The translations under genes were made by a program, and so were the position numbers. Below the pieces are notes generated by a model. The model was not told the origin of the DNA, searched no databases, and saw nothing but the letters and a program-made list of their open reading frames with translations. From positions 518,906 through 582,905 of the forward strand of contig NZ_SLVX01000002.1 of the NCBI RefSeq assembly GCF_004341885.1: a stretch of 64,000 bases of DNA. The letters run 5' to 3'. Positions 18,377-29,535 of this stretch are shown piece by piece. The stretch's first letter is position 1. Each line of letters opens with the position of its first letter. This DNA comes from Shinella granuli (GTDB lineage: Bacteria; Pseudomonadota; Alphaproteobacteria; Rhizobiales; Rhizobiaceae).

Positions 18377-18997
18377 ATGGATCTCAAAGTCACGACCCTC
18401 GACGGGAAGGACGCCGGCAAGGTCTCCCTCTCCGACGCGATCTTCGGCCTGGAGCCGCGCGAAGACATCATCGCCCGCGTCATCCGCTGGCAGCTCGCCA
18501 AGAAGCAGCAGGGCACGCACCAGTCGCTGACACGCGGTGAAGTTTCCCGCACCGGCGCCAAGATGTACAAGCAGAAGGGTACGGGCCGCGCTCGTCACCA
18601 TTCGGCGCGCGCTCCGCAGTTCCGCGGCGGTGCCAAGGCTCACGGCCCGGTATCCCGCAGCCACGCCCACGACCTGCCCAAGCAGGTTCGCGCGCTCGGC
18701 CTGCGTCACGCCCTCTCGGCCAAGATCAAGGCTGACGACGTCATCATCGTTGACGACCTCGTCGCCGCGGAAGCAAAGACGAAGGCTCTGGCCGGCGCAT
18801 TTGCTTCGCTCGGCCTCACCAATGCCCTCTTCATCGGCGGCGCAGAACTTGACGGCAACTTCAAGCTCGCAGCACGCAACATCCCGAACGTGGATGTTCT
18901 TCCGATCCAGGGCATCAATGTTTACGACATCCTGCGCCGCGGCAAGCTCGTGCTCTCCAAGGCTGCTGTAGAAGCCCTCGAGGAGCGGTTCAAATGA
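18377..18997 (+). CDS. rplD: 50S ribosomal protein L4
   Basis: L4 lines the exit tunnel. It has 206 residues, with the tunnel loop region [20 protein letters not shown]. In enterobacteria L4 also represses its own operon; no equivalent leader was recognised here. The last 4 bp (ATGA) overlap rplW, suggesting translational coupling. Confidence 0.98.
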   Translation: MDLKVTTLDGKDAGKVSLSDAIFGLEPREDIIARVIRWQLAKKQQGTHQSLTRGEVSRTGAKMYKQKGTGRARHHSARAPQFRGGAKAHGPVSRSHAHDLPKQVRALGLRHALSAKIKADDVIIVDDLVAAEAKTKALAGAFASLGLTNALFIGGAELDGNFKLAARNIPNVDVLPIQGINVYDILRRGKLVLSKAAVEALEERFK

Positions 18998-19287
18998 CGG
19001 ATCTTCGCCACTACGATGTGATCGTATCCCCCTCGATCACCGAAAAGTCGACGCTGGTCTCCGAAAACAACCAGATCGTCTTCAACGTTGCCAAGCGCGC
19101 TTCCAAGCCTGAAATCAAGGCTGCGGTCGAAGCACTCTTCGGCGTCAAGGTCACGGCTGTGAACACGCTCGTCCGCAAGGGCAAGATCAAGCGTTTCCGC
19201 GGCTTTTCCGGCCGGCAGGGAGATGTCAAGAAGGCTATCGTCACGCTCGCTGACGGTCAGTCCATCGACGTCTCCACCGGGCTCTAA
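18994..19287 (+). CDS. rplW: 50S ribosomal protein L23
   Basis: L23 forms the docking site for SRP and trigger factor at the tunnel exit. It has 97 residues and contains [13 protein letters not shown] and [12 protein letters not shown]. It starts inside the rplD stop (ATGA). Confidence 0.98.
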   Translation: MTDLRHYDVIVSPSITEKSTLVSENNQIVFNVAKRASKPEIKAAVEALFGVKVTAVNTLVRKGKIKRFRGFSGRQGDVKKAIVTLADGQSIDVSTGL

Positions 19288-19317
19288 TCGGGCAGTCGGA
19301 TAAAAGGAAACAGAAAA

Positions 19318-20154
19318 ATGGCATTGAAAAGCTACAACCCGACCACTCCGAGCCAGCGCCAGCTGGTCATCGTCGACCGGTCGGGCCTTTACAAGGGCAA
19401 GCCCGTAAAGGCTCTGACCGAAGGTCTCTCCAAGAGCGGTGGCCGTAACAACCTCGGTCGCATCACGGCCCGCTTCATCGGCGGCGGTCACAAGCGCACC
19501 TACCGTCTCGTCGACTTCAAGCGTCGCAAGTTCGACGTCGAGGGCACGGTCGAGCGTCTGGAATACGACCCGAACCGCACGGCGTTCATCGCTCTGGTGA
19601 ACTATGCCGACGGCGAGCAGGCCTATATCCTGGCCCCGCAGCGCCTGGCAGCCGGCGACAAGGTCATCGCCTCCAACAAGGCGGTTGACGTCAAGCCCGG
19701 CAACACCATGCCGCTGCAGTACATCCCGGTTGGTTCGATCGTTCACAACGTCGAGATGAAGCCGGGCAAGGGCGGCCAGATCGCCCGCTCCGCCGGCACC
19801 TTCGTCCAGCTCGTCGGTCGCGACCAGGGCATGGCGATCCTTCGCCTGAACTCCGGCGAACAGCGCCTGGTTCACTCGTCCTGCCTTGCAACGGTCGGCG
19901 CCGTGTCGAACCCGGACCACGGCAACATCAACGACGGCAAGGCCGGTCGTACCCGCTGGCGCGGCAAGACCCCGCACAACCGCGGTGTCGTCATGAACCC
20001 CGTCGACCACCCGCACGGTGGTGGTGAAGGCCGCACCTCCGGTGGTCGTCACCCGGTATCCCCGTGGGGCAAGCCCACCAAGGGCAAGCGTACCCGCTCG
20101 AACAAGTCGACCGACAAGTTCATCATGCGCTCGCGCCACTTGAAGAAGAAGTAA
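19318..20154 (+). CDS. rplB: 50S ribosomal protein L2
   Basis: L2 is needed for subunit joining and peptidyl transfer. It has 278 residues. The C-terminal part has the universal [16 protein letters not shown] region including the conserved histidines, followed by a basic tail. Confidence 0.99.
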   Translation: MALKSYNPTTPSQRQLVIVDRSGLYKGKPVKALTEGLSKSGGRNNLGRITARFIGGGHKRTYRLVDFKRRKFDVEGTVERLEYDPNRTAFIALVNYADGEQAYILAPQRLAAGDKVIASNKAVDVKPGNTMPLQYIPVGSIVHNVEMKPGKGGQIARSAGTFVQLVGRDQGMAILRLNSGEQRLVHSSCLATVGAVSNPDHGNINDGKAGRTRWRGKTPHNRGVVMNPVDHPHGGGEGRTSGGRHPVSPWGKPTKGKRTRSNKSTDKFIMRSRHLKKK

Positions 20155-20169
20155 GAGAGGTAGTCAGGA

Positions 20170-20448
20170 ATGGCTCGTTCAGTATGGAAAGGCCCGTTTG
20201 TTGACGGCTATCTTCTCAAGAAGGCTGAGAAGGTTCGTGAAGGCGGTCGCAGCGAAGTGATCAAGATCTGGAGCCGTCGCTCCACGATCCTGCCGCAGTT
20301 CGTCGGTCTCACCTTCGGCGTCTACAATGGCTCGAAGCACATCCCGGTGGCCGTCAACGAAGACATGGTCGGCCACAAGTTTGGTGAATTCGCTCCCACC
20401 CGGACCTACTATGGTCATGGTGCGGACAAGAAGGCGAAGAGGAAGTAA
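20170..20448 (+). CDS. rpsS: 30S ribosomal protein S19
   Basis: S19 is in the 30S head. It has 92 residues, with [18 protein letters not shown] and [19 protein letters not shown]. It is 15 bp after rplB and 2 bp before rplV. Confidence 0.98.
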   Translation: MARSVWKGPFVDGYLLKKAEKVREGGRSEVIKIWSRRSTILPQFVGLTFGVYNGSKHIPVAVNEDMVGHKFGEFAPTRTYYGHGADKKAKRK

Positions 20449-20450
20449 CG

Positions 20451-20840
20451 ATGGGTAAGGCTAAAGCCGAACGTCGGCTGAAGGATAACGAGGCGCAGGC
20501 CATCGCGCGCACGATCCGCGTCAGCCCCCAGAAGCTCAACCTGCTTGCTGCGCTCATCCGCGGCAAGAAGGTCGACCGGGCTCTCGCCGAGCTCGAGTTC
20601 TCGCGCAAGCGTAGCGCCGAGACCGTCAAGAAGACGCTCGAGTCTGCGATCGCCAACGCAGAAAACAACCACGACCTCGACGTTGACTCGCTCATCGTCG
20701 CTGAGGCGTATGTCGGCAAGTCGATCGTCATGAAGCGTTTCGCCGCTCGTGGCCGCGGCCGTGCATCGCGGATCGAGAAGCCTTTCTCGCATCTGACGAT
20801 CGTCGTCCGTGAAGTCGAAGCCAAAGGGGAGGCCGCATAA
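20451..20840 (+). CDS. rplV: 50S ribosomal protein L22
   Basis: L22 lines the tunnel opposite L4; its beta-hairpin is a macrolide resistance site. It has 129 residues. The hairpin region ([18 protein letters not shown] type) shows no obvious deletion. The stop TAA shares its last base with the rpsC ATG. Confidence 0.98.
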   Translation: MGKAKAERRLKDNEAQAIARTIRVSPQKLNLLAALIRGKKVDRALAELEFSRKRSAETVKKTLESAIANAENNHDLDVDSLIVAEAYVGKSIVMKRFAARGRGRASRIEKPFSHLTIVVREVEAKGEAA

Positions 20841-21571
20841 TGGGCCAGAAGATTAATCCGATCGGTTTCCGCCTCGGCATCAACCGTACCTGGGACAGCC
20901 GTTGGTTCGCCGACAACGCCGAATACGGCCAGCTGCTCCACGAAGACCTGAAGATCCGCAAGTTCGTTCAGGACGAGCTGAAGCAGGGCGGTATCGCCAA
21001 GGTCGTCATCGAGCGCCCGCACAAGAAGTGCCGCGTCACGATCCACTCGGCTCGCCCGGGTCTGATCATCGGCAAGAAGGGTGCGGACATCGAGAAGCTC
21101 CGCAAGAAGCTTTCCGAGATGACGAACTCCGAAACGCACCTCAACATCGTTGAAGTGCGCAAGCCGGAAGTCGACGCGACCCTCGTTGCCCAGTCGATCG
21201 CCCAGCAGCTCGAACGCCGCGTGGCTTTCCGCCGTGCGATGAAGCGCGCTGTCCAGTCCGCGATGCGTCTTGGCGCCGAAGGCATCAAGATCACCTGCGC
21301 CGGCCGTCTCGGCGGTGCGGAAATCGCCCGTACGGAATGGTACCGCGAAGGTCGCGTTCCGCTTCACACGCTGCGTGCGGACATCGACTACGGTACGGCG
21401 GAAGCCGAAACCGCATTCGGCATCTGCGGCATCAAGGTCTGGATCTTCAAGGGCGAAATCCTTGAGCACGACCCGATGGCCTCGGAGCGTCGCGCAAGCG
21501 AAAGTGACAGCCAGGGTCCCGCAAGCCGTGAACGCGGCGACCGCGGCGACCGTCGTCGTGAAAACGCGTAA
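20840..21571 (+). CDS. rpsC: 30S ribosomal protein S3
   Basis: S3 is part of the mRNA entry helicase. It has 243 residues with the KH-domain [15 protein letters not shown]. It carries a ~30-residue Ser/Arg-rich disordered tail ending RRENA, longer than in enterobacteria. It overlaps the rplV stop by one base. Confidence 0.98.
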   Translation: MGQKINPIGFRLGINRTWDSRWFADNAEYGQLLHEDLKIRKFVQDELKQGGIAKVVIERPHKKCRVTIHSARPGLIIGKKGADIEKLRKKLSEMTNSETHLNIVEVRKPEVDATLVAQSIAQQLERRVAFRRAMKRAVQSAMRLGAEGIKITCAGRLGGAEIARTEWYREGRVPLHTLRADIDYGTAEAETAFGICGIKVWIFKGEILEHDPMASERRASESDSQGPASRERGDRGDRRRENA

Positions 21572-21609
21572 CAGTCGCGTTTGGCAGCCAATATCGGAGA
21601 AGTAAAAAA

Positions 21610-22023
21610 ATGTTGCAGCCAAAGCGTACCAAGTACCGCAAGCAGTTCAAGGGCCGCATCAAGGGCGTCGCCAAGGGCGGCTCCGAGCTCGCCTTCGGCG
21701 AGTTCGGCCTGAAGGCTCAGGAACCGAACCGCGTGAACGCTCGCGAGATCGAAGCGGCCCGCCGTGCGATCACCCGTTACATGAAGCGTGCCGGCCGTGT
21801 GTGGATCCGCGTGTTCCCCGACGTTCCGGTCACCGCCAAGCCGACGGAAGTCCGCATGGGTAAGGGTAAGGGTTCGGTCGAATACTGGGCGGCCAAGGTC
21901 AAGCCCGGCCGTATGATGTTCGAGATCGACGGTGTTTCCGAGGAGATCGCCCGTGAGGCGCTTCGTCTCGGCTCGGCCAAGCTCTCGGTCAAGACGCGCT
22001 TCGTACAGCGCATTGCAGAGTAA
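21610..22023 (+). CDS. rplP: 50S ribosomal protein L16
   Basis: L16 is at the A-site side of the 50S. It has 137 residues, starts [19 protein letters not shown] and has the [18 protein letters not shown] loop. The start has GGAG 9-10 nt upstream with an A-rich spacer. Confidence 0.98.
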   Translation: MLQPKRTKYRKQFKGRIKGVAKGGSELAFGEFGLKAQEPNRVNAREIEAARRAITRYMKRAGRVWIRVFPDVPVTAKPTEVRMGKGKGSVEYWAAKVKPGRMMFEIDGVSEEIAREALRLGSAKLSVKTRFVQRIAE

Positions 22024-22035
22024 GGAGCGAGCGCC

Positions 22036-22236
22036 ATGAAAGCCGCAGACGTCAAGGCGCTGAGCGCCGACCAGCTCAACGAAGAGCTTGCCAAGCTGAA
22101 GAAGGAGCAGTTCAACCTGCGCTTCCAGAAGGCCACCGGCCAGCTCGAGAAGACCTCGCGCATCAACGAAGTCCGCAAGGATATCGCGCGCGTCAAGACC
22201 ATTGCCCGCCAGAAGGCGGCAGAAGCCAAGGCCTAA
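22036..22236 (+). CDS. rpmC: 50S ribosomal protein L29
   Basis: L29 is at the tunnel exit next to L23. It has 66 residues and is helical, with [25 protein letters not shown] is upstream of the ATG. It sits tightly between rplP and rpsQ. Confidence 0.97.
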   Translation: MKAADVKALSADQLNEELAKLKKEQFNLRFQKATGQLEKTSRINEVRKDIARVKTIARQKAAEAKA

Positions 22237-22248
22237 GGACCAAATAAT

Positions 22249-22485
22249 ATGCCGAAACGCATTCTGCAGGGCACTGTTGTCAGCGACAAGAACGACAAGA
22301 CCGTTGTCGTGCGCGTCGAACGCCGCTTTGCCCATCCCCTGCTTCAGAAGACCGTTCGCCGGTCCAAGAAGTACAAGGCGCATGACGAAACCAACCAGTA
22401 CAAGGTCGGCGACGTCGTTTCCATCCAGGAATGCGCGCCCATTTCCAAGGACAAGCGCTGGACCGTCGTGTCGGCCCACGCTTAA
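22249..22485 (+). CDS. rpsQ: 30S ribosomal protein S17
   Basis: S17 is a primary 16S rRNA binder. It has 78 residues, starting [21 protein letters not shown]. It is the last gene before a 238-bp gap containing a terminator-like hairpin, so it probably closes the S10-type transcription unit. Confidence 0.97.
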   Translation: MPKRILQGTVVSDKNDKTVVVRVERRFAHPLLQKTVRRSKKYKAHDETNQYKVGDVVSIQECAPISKDKRWTVVSAHA

Positions 22486-22548
22486 TAACAGCGGAATTTG
22501 CGCCGGGCCCTTGTGTTCGGCGCAGAAATCTGTATGAAGCAGCGCAAG

Positions 22549-22579
22549 GACGCTCGGAATCACGAGCGTCTTTTGCTTT
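22549..22579 (+). terminator. Intrinsic terminator between rpsQ and rplN
   Basis: GACGCTCG and CGAGCGTC form a perfect 8-bp stem with loop GAATCA, followed by TTTTGCTTT. It lies in the 238-bp gap that divides S10-type from spc-type genes. The rest of the gap has no recognised gene and presumably includes a promoter for rplN. Confidence 0.75.
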
Positions 22580-22723
22580 GAGCGCACGGAAGGTCCCATC
22601 GGCTCGCCGATCTGAGGAAACCACCCTGGCAAGAGACCATCCCGCGCGAAAACATGAATTTCCATAAGCTGGACCAGGGGGCTTTTGCCCAACCAGTCCG
22701 GTAAAACAAGAAGGCGACCTGAC

Positions 22724-23092
22724 ATGATTCAGATGCAGACTAACCTCGACGTCGCGGATAATTCCGGCGCACGTCGTGTCATGTGCATCAAGGTGCTGGG
22801 CGGCTCCAAGCGCAAGTACGCTTCGGTCGGCGACATTATCGTCGTCTCGATCAAGGAAGCGATCCCGCGCGGCCGCGTGAAGAAGGGTGACGTGATGAAG
22901 GCGGTCGTCGTGCGCACCGCCAAGGACATCCGCCGCCCCGATGGCAGCGTCATCCGTTTTGACAACAACGCAGCCGTCCTGATCGACAACAAGAAAGAGC
23001 CGATCGGCACCCGTATCTTCGGACCGGTTCCGCGCGAACTCCGCGCCAAGAACCACATGAAGATCATCTCGCTGGCTCCGGAAGTACTGTAA
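22724..23092 (+). CDS. rplN: 50S ribosomal protein L14
   Basis: L14 is at the subunit interface. It has 122 residues, starts [20 protein letters not shown] and ends APEVL. I chose ATG 22724, which gives the family length; the frame is open 13 codons further upstream without homology. It is first of the spc group. Confidence 0.98.
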   Translation: MIQMQTNLDVADNSGARRVMCIKVLGGSKRKYASVGDIIVVSIKEAIPRGRVKKGDVMKAVVVRTAKDIRRPDGSVIRFDNNAAVLIDNKKEPIGTRIFGPVPRELRAKNHMKIISLAPEVL

Positions 23093-23104
23093 GGAGCGAT
23101 GGCT

Positions 23105-23416
23105 ATGCAAAAGATTCGTAAGGGCGACAAGGTCGTCGTGCTCACCGGCAAGGACAAGGGCCGTACCGGTGAAGTTGTTCAGGTCATGCCGAAGGAAGAC
23201 CGCGCGGTCGTCAAGGGGATCAACCTGGTGAAGCGTCACCAGCGCCAGACCCAGACCCAGGAAGCCGGCATCATCACCAAGGAAGCTTCGATCCACCTGT
23301 CGAACATCGCGATCGCCGACCCCAAGGACGGCAAGCCGACCCGCGTCGGTTTCAAGATCGAAGGCGACAAGAAGGTTCGTGTAGCAAAGCGTTCGGGAGT
23401 GTCGATCGATGGCTGA
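23105..23416 (+). CDS. rplX: 50S ribosomal protein L24
   Basis: L24 starts 50S assembly; it has a KOW domain ([20 protein letters not shown]). AAGGAG lies 8 nt before the ATG at 23105 but only 2 nt before an in-frame ATG at 23099, so the second ATG is preferred and gives 103 residues. The last 8 bp overlap rplE. Confidence 0.95.
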   Translation: MQKIRKGDKVVVLTGKDKGRTGEVVQVMPKEDRAVVKGINLVKRHQRQTQTQEAGIITKEASIHLSNIAIADPKDGKPTRVGFKIEGDKKVRVAKRSGVSIDG

Positions 23417-23966
23417 CACCAAGTATGAGCCGCGCCTCAAGAAGGAATACGTCGAGCGTATCCGCAAGGCGCTTCAGGAGCAGTTCTCCTTCGCCAACGA
23501 GATGCAGATCCCGCGTCTCGAAAAGATCGTCATCAACATGGGCGTAGGCGAAGCCACGGCGGACTCGAAGAAGCCTACCGTTGCCGCAGCCGACCTCGCA
23601 GCGATCGCCGGCCAGAAGCCGGTCATCACGCGCGCTCGCAACTCCATCGCGGGCTTCAAGGTCCGTGAAGGCATGCCGATCGGCGCGAAGGTCACCCTGC
23701 GCGGCGCCCGCATGTATGAATTTCTGGATCGCCTCGTGAACATCGCGCTGCCCCGCGTACGCGACTTCCGTGGTCTGAACCCGAAGTCCTTCGATGGCCG
23801 TGGCAACTTCGCCATGGGTATCAAGGAGCACATTGTGTTCCCGGAGATCAACTACGACAAGGTTGATCAGATGTGGGGCATGGACATCATCGTTTGCACG
23901 ACGGCAAAGACGGACGACGAAGCACGGGCTCTTCTGAAAGAGTTCAACTTCCCGTTCCGCGCCTGA
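23409..23966 (+). CDS. rplE: 50S ribosomal protein L5
   Basis: L5 binds 5S rRNA. It has 185 residues with [17 protein letters not shown] and [20 protein letters not shown]. The start lies inside the end of rplX (ATGGCTGA), indicating translational coupling. Confidence 0.98.
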   Translation: MADTKYEPRLKKEYVERIRKALQEQFSFANEMQIPRLEKIVINMGVGEATADSKKPTVAAADLAAIAGQKPVITRARNSIAGFKVREGMPIGAKVTLRGARMYEFLDRLVNIALPRVRDFRGLNPKSFDGRGNFAMGIKEHIVFPEINYDKVDQMWGMDIIVCTTAKTDDEARALLKEFNFPFRA

Positions 23967-24000
23967 TCCGTAACGACAAGCGTAAAGAAGGATAACTGTT

Positions 24001-24306
24001 ATGGCGAAAACGAGCGCAGTTGAAAAGAACAAGCGCCGCCGCAAACTGGTCGCCAGCCAGGCCGCTAAGCGTGCCGCCCTCAAGGCGATCATCCAGAACC
24101 AGGCTCTTCCGATCGAAGAGCGCTTCAAGGCGACCCTGAAGCTTGCCGAACTGCCGCGCAATGGTTCCAAGACCCGCATCCGCAACCGGTGCGAAGTCAC
24201 GGGCCGCCCGCGCGCATTCTATCGCAAACTCAAGATGTCGCGTATTGCGCTTCGCGAACTGGGCAATCTCGGCAAGGTGCCGGGCATCGTCAAGTCGAGC
24301 TGGTAA
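24001..24306 (+). CDS. rpsN: 30S ribosomal protein S14, zinc-independent type
   Basis: S14 has 101 residues, the long form without zinc. The region around [15 protein letters not shown] has only one cysteine, so the CXXC pairs of the zinc form are absent. It ends GIVKSSW, the universal S14 terminus. It lies between rplE and rpsH. Confidence 0.98.
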   Translation: MAKTSAVEKNKRRRKLVASQAAKRAALKAIIQNQALPIEERFKATLKLAELPRNGSKTRIRNRCEVTGRPRAFYRKLKMSRIALRELGNLGKVPGIVKSSW

Positions 24307-24318
24307 GGAGACGGGCAC

Positions 24319-24717
24319 ATGGCAATGACTGATCCTTTGGGCGATATGCTCACCCGTATCCGCAACGGCGCCGCACGCCGCAAGTCCAGCGTCTCGACGC
24401 CGGCTTCCAAGCTGCGCGCCCGCGTTCTGGACGTCCTTCAGGCTGAAGGCTACATCCGTGGATATTCGGAAGTCGAATTCGGCAACGGCAAGGCCGAGCT
24501 GAGCATCGAACTCAAGTACTACGAAGGCGCGTCGGTGATCCGCAAGATCGACCGCGTCTCCAAGCCGGGCCGCCGGGTCTATGTCTCGGTCAAGTCCATT
24601 CCGCAGGTCGCGAACGGCCTCGGCATCACCATCCTTTCGACCCCGAAGGGCGTGATGGCCGATCACCAGGCACGCGAACAGAACGTTGGTGGCGAGATTC
24701 TTTGCTCGGTCTTCTAA
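24319..24717 (+). CDS. rpsH: 30S ribosomal protein S8
   Basis: S8 is a primary 16S rRNA binder and, in enterobacteria, the autogenous repressor of this operon. It has 132 residues: [19 protein letters not shown] ... [20 protein letters not shown]. It follows rpsN by 12 bp. Confidence 0.98.
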   Translation: MAMTDPLGDMLTRIRNGAARRKSSVSTPASKLRARVLDVLQAEGYIRGYSEVEFGNGKAELSIELKYYEGASVIRKIDRVSKPGRRVYVSVKSIPQVANGLGITILSTPKGVMADHQAREQNVGGEILCSVF

Positions 24718-24759
24718 GGCTGAGCAGGAATTTCCATAACGAACAGACAGGATAAAACA

Positions 24760-25293
24760 ATGTCTCGTATCGGTAAGAAGCCCGTTCCGGTTCCCGCTGG
24801 TGTCACCGCGACCGTCGATGGTCAGAAGGTCACCGCGAAGGGCCCGAAGGGCGAACTGTTCTTCGTCGCGAACGACGAAGTTTCGGTGAAGCTCGAAGAC
24901 AACTCTGTTGTCGTTCAGCCGGTCAACGACTCGAAGGACGCTCGTTCCAAGTGGGGCATGTCCCGCACGATGGTCGAGAACATCTTCAAGGGCGTCAAGG
25001 ACGGCTACGAGCGCAAGCTCGAAATCAACGGCGTCGGTTACCGCGCGTCGCTCCAGGGCAAGAACCTGCAGCTGGCACTCGGCTTCAGCCACGACGTGGT
25101 CTACCAGACGCCGGAAGGCATCTCGATCGCTGTTCCGAAGCCGACGGAAATCATCGTTTCCGGCATCAACAAGCAGCAGGTCGGCCAGGTCGCAGCGGAA
25201 ATCCGCGAATACCGTGGCCCCGAGCCCTACAAGGGCAAGGGCGTCAAGTATGCCGAAGAGCGGATTGTCCGCAAAGAAGGCAAGAAGAAGTAA
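24760..25293 (+). CDS. rplF: 50S ribosomal protein L6
   Basis: L6 is near the sarcin-ricin loop. It has 177 residues, starting [20 protein letters not shown], with the C-terminal [15 protein letters not shown] motif. It follows rpsH by 42 bp. Confidence 0.98.
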   Translation: MSRIGKKPVPVPAGVTATVDGQKVTAKGPKGELFFVANDEVSVKLEDNSVVVQPVNDSKDARSKWGMSRTMVENIFKGVKDGYERKLEINGVGYRASLQGKNLQLALGFSHDVVYQTPEGISIAVPKPTEIIVSGINKQQVGQVAAEIREYRGPEPYKGKGVKYAEERIVRKEGKKK

Positions 25294-25305
25294 GGATCAC
25301 GCGAA

Positions 25306-25668
25306 ATGGCTAGCAGGAAAGAAGCTCTCCAGCGCCGCGCCAACCGCGTGCGCCGTTCCATCAAGGCGGTCGCCAATGGCCGTCCGCGCCTGTCGGTTCA
25401 TCGCTCGTCGAAGAACATCTACGTACAGGTCATCGATGACGTGGCCGGTAAGACGCTTGCGTCCGCCTCCACGCTCGACACCGATCTGCGCTCGTCTTTG
25501 AAGACGGGCGCCGACACGGCAGCAGCCGCTGCCGTCGGCAAGCTCATCGCCGAGCGTGCCGTCAAGGCAGGCGTCAAGGAGGTCGTTTTCGACCGTGGCG
25601 CCTTCATCTATCACGGCCGCATCAAGGCTCTCGCCGAAGCTGCCCGTGAAGGTGGTCTGAACTTCTGA
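25306..25668 (+). CDS. rplR: 50S ribosomal protein L18
   Basis: L18 binds 5S rRNA with L5. It has 120 residues: [18 protein letters not shown] and [22 protein letters not shown] 127-bp gap with a small GGGCGC/GCGCCC hairpin (25679-25695) separates it from rpsE. Confidence 0.98.
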   Translation: MASRKEALQRRANRVRRSIKAVANGRPRLSVHRSSKNIYVQVIDDVAGKTLASASTLDTDLRSSLKTGADTAAAAAVGKLIAERAVKAGVKEVVFDRGAFIYHGRIKALAEAAREGGLNF

Positions 25669-25795
25669 TCATTCGGCCGGGCGCCTGGTGCGCCCCGCCG
25701 ATCCTCAGCAGGGTATCGGTCGCTTCCATTGCTGAAATGGGGGCGACTTTCGTCAATCTGCCGATTGCACCCGGAAAAGAAAAAGGAAAAGGACA

Positions 25796-26362
25796 ATGGC
25801 ACAGGAAAAGCGCGGTCGCGATGACCGCCAGAACCGCGAAGAGCGCGACAGCGAGTTTGTCGACAAGCTCGTCGCGATCAACCGCGTCGCGAAGGTCGTC
25901 AAGGGCGGCCGTCGTTTCGGTTTTGCAGCGCTCGTCGTCGTCGGCGACCAGAAGGGCCGCGTCGGCTTCGGCCACGGCAAGGCACGTGAAGTTCCGGAAG
26001 CGATCCGGAAGGCCACGGAAGCCGCCAAGCGCGACCTGATCTTCGTTCCGCTGCGCTCCGGCCGCACGCTGCACCACGACGTGCACGGCCGCCACGGCGC
26101 CGGCAAGGTTCTGCTTCGCTCGGCCAAGGCCGGTACCGGTATCATCGCGGGTGGCCCGATGCGCGCCGTCTTCGAAACGCTCGGCGTTCATGACGTCGTC
26201 GCCAAGTCGACCGGCTCCTCGAACCCGTACAACATGATCCGTGCGACGTTCGACGCTCTCAAGAGCCAGATGCACCCGAAGGACATCGCGGCACAGCGCG
26301 GCATGAAGTACGCCACGCTGCAGGCCCGTCGTGCGTCCGCCGGCGTCGCTTCCGAAGAATAA
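25796..26362 (+). CDS. rpsE: 30S ribosomal protein S5
   Basis: S5 takes part in decoding fidelity and mRNA entry. It has 188 residues with [20 protein letters not shown] and the spectinomycin-loop region intact. The start has AAGGAAAAGGACA upstream. Confidence 0.98.
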   Translation: MAQEKRGRDDRQNREERDSEFVDKLVAINRVAKVVKGGRRFGFAALVVVGDQKGRVGFGHGKAREVPEAIRKATEAAKRDLIFVPLRSGRTLHHDVHGRHGAGKVLLRSAKAGTGIIAGGPMRAVFETLGVHDVVAKSTGSSNPYNMIRATFDALKSQMHPKDIAAQRGMKYATLQARRASAGVASEE

Positions 26363-26375
26363 GGAGCTGTGAGCC

Positions 26376-26579
26376 ATGGCTAAGAAAGAAACCGCAACCA
26401 AGATGGTGACTGTCGAGCAGATCGGCAGCCCCATCCGCCGTCCGGCCATCCAGCGCGCAACGCTGGTCGGCCTGGGCCTCAACAAGATGCATCGGGTTCG
26501 CACGCTGGAAGACACCCCGTCTGTCCGCGGCATGATCCGTGCCGTCCAGCACCTCGTTCGCGTCGTCGAAGAGAAGTGA
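26376..26579 (+). CDS. rpmD: 50S ribosomal protein L30
   Basis: L30 has 67 residues: [20 protein letters not shown] and [20 protein letters not shown]. It lies between rpsE and rplO as in most bacteria. Confidence 0.97.
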   Translation: MAKKETATKMVTVEQIGSPIRRPAIQRATLVGLGLNKMHRVRTLEDTPSVRGMIRAVQHLVRVVEEK

Positions 26580-26590
26580 GGGGATAGATC

Positions 26591-27070
26591 ATGAAACTCA
26601 ACGAAATCAAGGACAACGAAGGCTCCTCGAAGAACCGCAAGCGCGTCGGCCGCGGTATCGGTTCTGGCAAGGGCAAGACCGGTGGTCGCGGTGTCAAGGG
26701 TCAGAAGGCCCGTTCCGGCGTCGCCATCAACGGCTTCGAAGGCGGTCAGATGCCCATCTACCGTCGCCTGCCGAAGCGCGGCTTCAACAACATCTTCGCA
26801 TCCGACTTCGTCATCGTGTCCCTGGACCGCGTCCAGAAGGCGATCGATGCCGGCAAGCTCGATGCCAAGGCGACCGTTGATGCAGCCGCCCTCAAGGCCG
26901 CTGGCGTTATCCGCCGCGAGAAGGACGGTGTCCGCATCCTCGCCGACGGCGAACTCAAGGCCAAGGTGGCCTTCGAAGTCGCCGGCGCCTCCAAGCCGGC
27001 GATCGAGAAGATCGAAAAGGCTGGCGGCTCGGTCAAGCTGCTCTCGGCCGCTGCGGAAGCCGCCGAATAA
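26591..27070 (+). CDS. rplO: 50S ribosomal protein L15
   Basis: L15 is a late assembly protein. It has 159 residues with the N-terminal [20 protein letters not shown] and [18 protein letters not shown]. It is followed at once by a strong terminator, so it closes the spc-type unit. Confidence 0.98.
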   Translation: MKLNEIKDNEGSSKNRKRVGRGIGSGKGKTGGRGVKGQKARSGVAINGFEGGQMPIYRRLPKRGFNNIFASDFVIVSLDRVQKAIDAGKLDAKATVDAAALKAAGVIRREKDGVRILADGELKAKVAFEVAGASKPAIEKIEKAGGSVKLLSAAAEAAE

Positions 27071-27082
27071 TTCGACGAAATT

Positions 27083-27115
27083 ATCGCCCGGTGTGCTTCA
27101 CACCGGGCGATTTTG
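27083..27115 (+). terminator. Intrinsic terminator between rplO and secY
   Basis: ATCGCCCGGTGTG and CACACCGGGCGAT form a perfect 13-bp stem with loop CTT, followed by TTTTGCT. It is strong enough to separate secY-adk from the ribosomal protein genes upstream. Confidence 0.9.
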
Positions 27116-27202
27116 CTCCCATATGTGAGCCTCACAACGACGGCCGGGATTCTTCTTCCCGCTGTTGTCCGGAATTATAAGCCAGGGTGAGGCCGGGATT
27201 GC

Positions 27203-27231
27203 TTGACAATCCGCGTTTCAACCGGTTTAGG
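27203..27231 (+). promoter_or_regulatory. Predicted secY promoter
   Basis: TTGACA (-35), 17 bp, TTTAGG (-10). It lies after the rplO terminator and implies a leader of about 150 nt before secY. The remaining leader has no recognised element. Confidence 0.6.
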
Positions 27232-27385
27232 CTCCATCCGCCCGCTTTGCTGCACCGGCAGAGGGGCAAGACCAATTTCAGCATGGTCCATCGGTCCGAG
27301 GAGGGGCGAGGGGGCGTGCCAACGGATCAGCCAATCCGGACCTGGCCGGGCTCCCCGCCGCCGGATCGGCTTCGCGGAGAAATGC

Positions 27386-28726
27386 ATGGCTTCGGCAGCG
27401 GAACAACTTGCCTCTAATCTCAACTTCTCGACTTTCGCCAAGGCGGAAGATCTGAAGAAGCGTCTCTGGTTCACGCTGGGCGCGCTGCTCGTCTATCGCC
27501 TCGGCACCTATATCCCCTTGCCGGGCCTCAACCCCGAAGCCTTCGCGCAGGCCTTCCGCGGCCAGTCGGGCGGCATTCTCGGCCTCTTCAACATGTTCTC
27601 CGGCGGCGCCGTCGAGCGCATGGCGATCTTCGCGCTCGGCATCATGCCGTATATCTCCGCCTCGATCATCGTGCAGCTCATGACCTCGGTCGTTCCCTCG
27701 CTGGAACAGTTGAAGAAGGAAGGCGAGCAGGGCCGCAAGATCATCAACCAGTACACCCGCTACGGCACGGTGCTGCTCGGCACGCTGCAGGCCTACGGCA
27801 TCGCGGTCGGCCTTGAGAGCGGGGCAGGGCTGGTCAACGATCCGGGCTGGTTCTTCCGCATCTCCACCGTCATCTCGCTGCTCGGCGGCACCATGTTCCT
27901 GATGTGGCTGGGTGAGCAGATCACCTCGCGCGGCATCGGCAACGGCATCTCGCTGATCATCTTCGCCGGCATCGTCGCCGCCCTGCCGAGCGCACTCGCC
28001 GGCACGCTGGAACTCAGCCGCACGGGCGCCCTTTCGATCGGCGTGGTCATCGCCGTCGTGGTCATGGCCATTGGCGTCATCGCGCTCATCGTCTTCGTCG
28101 AGCGGGCCCAGCGCCGGCTTCTGATCCAGTATCCGAAGCGACAGGTCGGCAACCGCATGTTCCAGGGCGACACCTCGCACCTGCCGCTGAAGCTCAACAC
28201 CGCGGGCGTCATCCCGGCGATCTTCGCCTCCTCGCTGCTGCTGCTGCCGGCAACGCTGGCAGGCTTCTCGAACACGGCCGAGCTGCCCTCCTGGGCAACG
28301 ATGATCATCGCCGCCCTCGGCCACGGCCAGCCGCTCTACATGCTGCTCTATGCGGGCATGATCGCCTTCTTCGCCTTCTTCTACACGGCCATCGTCTTCA
28401 ATCCGAAGGACACGGCCGACAATCTGAAGAAGCATGGCGGTTTCATTCCGGGCATCCGTCCGGGCGAGCGCACCGCCGAATATATCGATTACGTGCTGAC
28501 CCGCATCACGGTCATCGGCGCGCTCTATCTTGTCTTCGTCTGTATCCTTCCCGAAATTCTCATCGCGCAGACCGGGGTGCCATTCTACCTTGGTGGTACG
28601 TCGCTTTTGATTGTTGTCAGCGTGACCTTGGATACTGTAGCACAGATACAGGGCCACCTGATTGCTCAGCAGTATGAGGGGCTGATCAAGAAGTCGAAGC
28701 TGCGTGGAGGTAAGAGGGGACGATGA
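27386..28726 (+). CDS. secY: Preprotein translocase subunit SecY
   Basis: Central channel of the Sec translocon in the inner membrane, 446 residues with about ten hydrophobic segments. [18 protein letters not shown] and [14 protein letters not shown] are conserved pore-region sequences. ATG 27386 has GGAG 6 nt upstream; the open frame extends further but codes only Arg/Pro-rich sequence there. The end overlaps adk by 4 bp (ATGA). Confidence 0.98.
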   Translation: MASAAEQLASNLNFSTFAKAEDLKKRLWFTLGALLVYRLGTYIPLPGLNPEAFAQAFRGQSGGILGLFNMFSGGAVERMAIFALGIMPYISASIIVQLMTSVVPSLEQLKKEGEQGRKIINQYTRYGTVLLGTLQAYGIAVGLESGAGLVNDPGWFFRISTVISLLGGTMFLMWLGEQITSRGIGNGISLIIFAGIVAALPSALAGTLELSRTGALSIGVVIAVVVMAIGVIALIVFVERAQRRLLIQYPKRQVGNRMFQGDTSHLPLKLNTAGVIPAIFASSLLLLPATLAGFSNTAELPSWATMIIAALGHGQPLYMLLYAGMIAFFAFFYTAIVFNPKDTADNLKKHGGFIPGIRPGERTAEYIDYVLTRITVIGALYLVFVCILPEILIAQTGVPFYLGGTSLLIVVSVTLDTVAQIQGHLIAQQYEGLIKKSKLRGGKRGR

Positions 28727-29307
28727 GACTGATTTTTCTGGGACCGCCGGGTGCTGGCAAGGGGACACAGGCCAAGCTCCTGACGGAGAAGCACGGTATT
28801 CCGCAGCTCTCCACGGGTGACATGCTGCGGGCGGCCGTCGCCGCCGGCACCGATGTCGGCAAGCGCGCCAAGGCCGTCATGGATGCCGGCCAGCTCGTCT
28901 CCGACGCCATCGTGAACGAGATCGTGTCCGACCGAATCGGCGAGGCCGACTGTGCCAGGGGCTTCATCCTCGACGGTTACCCGCGCACGGTTCCGCAGGC
29001 CGAAGCCCTCGACCGGATCCTCGCCGGCAAGGGCCTCTCGCTCGATGCCGTGATCGAACTGAAGGTCGACGAGGATGCGCTGGTCAAGCGCATGGAGACC
29101 CGCGTGGCCGAGACGATCGCCGCGGGCGGCACCGTCCGCTCCGACGACAATCCGGAAGCCTTCAAGCGTCGCTTGACGGAATACCGCGAAAAGACCGCGC
29201 CGCTGTCGAACTACTACGCTTCGACCGGCAAGCTCCAGACGGTCGACGGCATGGCCAATGTCGACAAGGTGACCGCGGAGATCGCCGGAATCCTGGAGAA
29301 CGCCTGA
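28723..29307 (+). CDS. adk: Adenylate kinase (short, LID-less form)
   Basis: Converts ATP + AMP to 2 ADP. It has 194 residues. P-loop [12 protein letters not shown]-binding STGDMLRAA and [10 protein letters not shown] are present. The ~30-residue LID insertion with its zinc motif is missing, as in other alphaproteobacteria. It is translationally coupled to secY. Confidence 0.98.
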   Translation: MRLIFLGPPGAGKGTQAKLLTEKHGIPQLSTGDMLRAAVAAGTDVGKRAKAVMDAGQLVSDAIVNEIVSDRIGEADCARGFILDGYPRTVPQAEALDRILAGKGLSLDAVIELKVDEDALVKRMETRVAETIAAGGTVRSDDNPEAFKRRLTEYREKTAPLSNYYASTGKLQTVDGMANVDKVTAEIAGILENA

Positions 29308-29335
29308 GATCAGGCGAAAAAGGACCGGCCGGGAG

Positions 29336-29364
29336 TTGACTTTTTCGGCCGATTCCCCTTATGA
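29336..29364 (+). promoter_or_regulatory. Predicted promoter of rpsM-rpsK-rpoA-rplQ
   Basis: TTGACT (-35), 17 bp, TTATGA (-10), in the 228-bp gap after adk. It implies a ~165-nt leader before rpsM. Confidence 0.6.
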
Positions 29365-29535
29365 CAGCGCCAACTCGCGACACACCATTGCGATCGGCGC
29401 GGATTTCAGAAGAACGAAGTCCGGGTGCGGTCGTTTTCGACATGTCCCGAACCTCAATTGAACAGCGGCCTTCTCGGTCGTATCGAATGAAGAAGACCAC
29501 TTGCCGGATGGCAACTGGAAGCAAGGAGAACAGGC

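Noticed and set aside
27203..27385. 61-codon N-terminal extension of SecY
   Set aside because: It would begin inside the -35 box of the promoter and has no homology to SecY; ATG 27386 has a ribosome-binding site.
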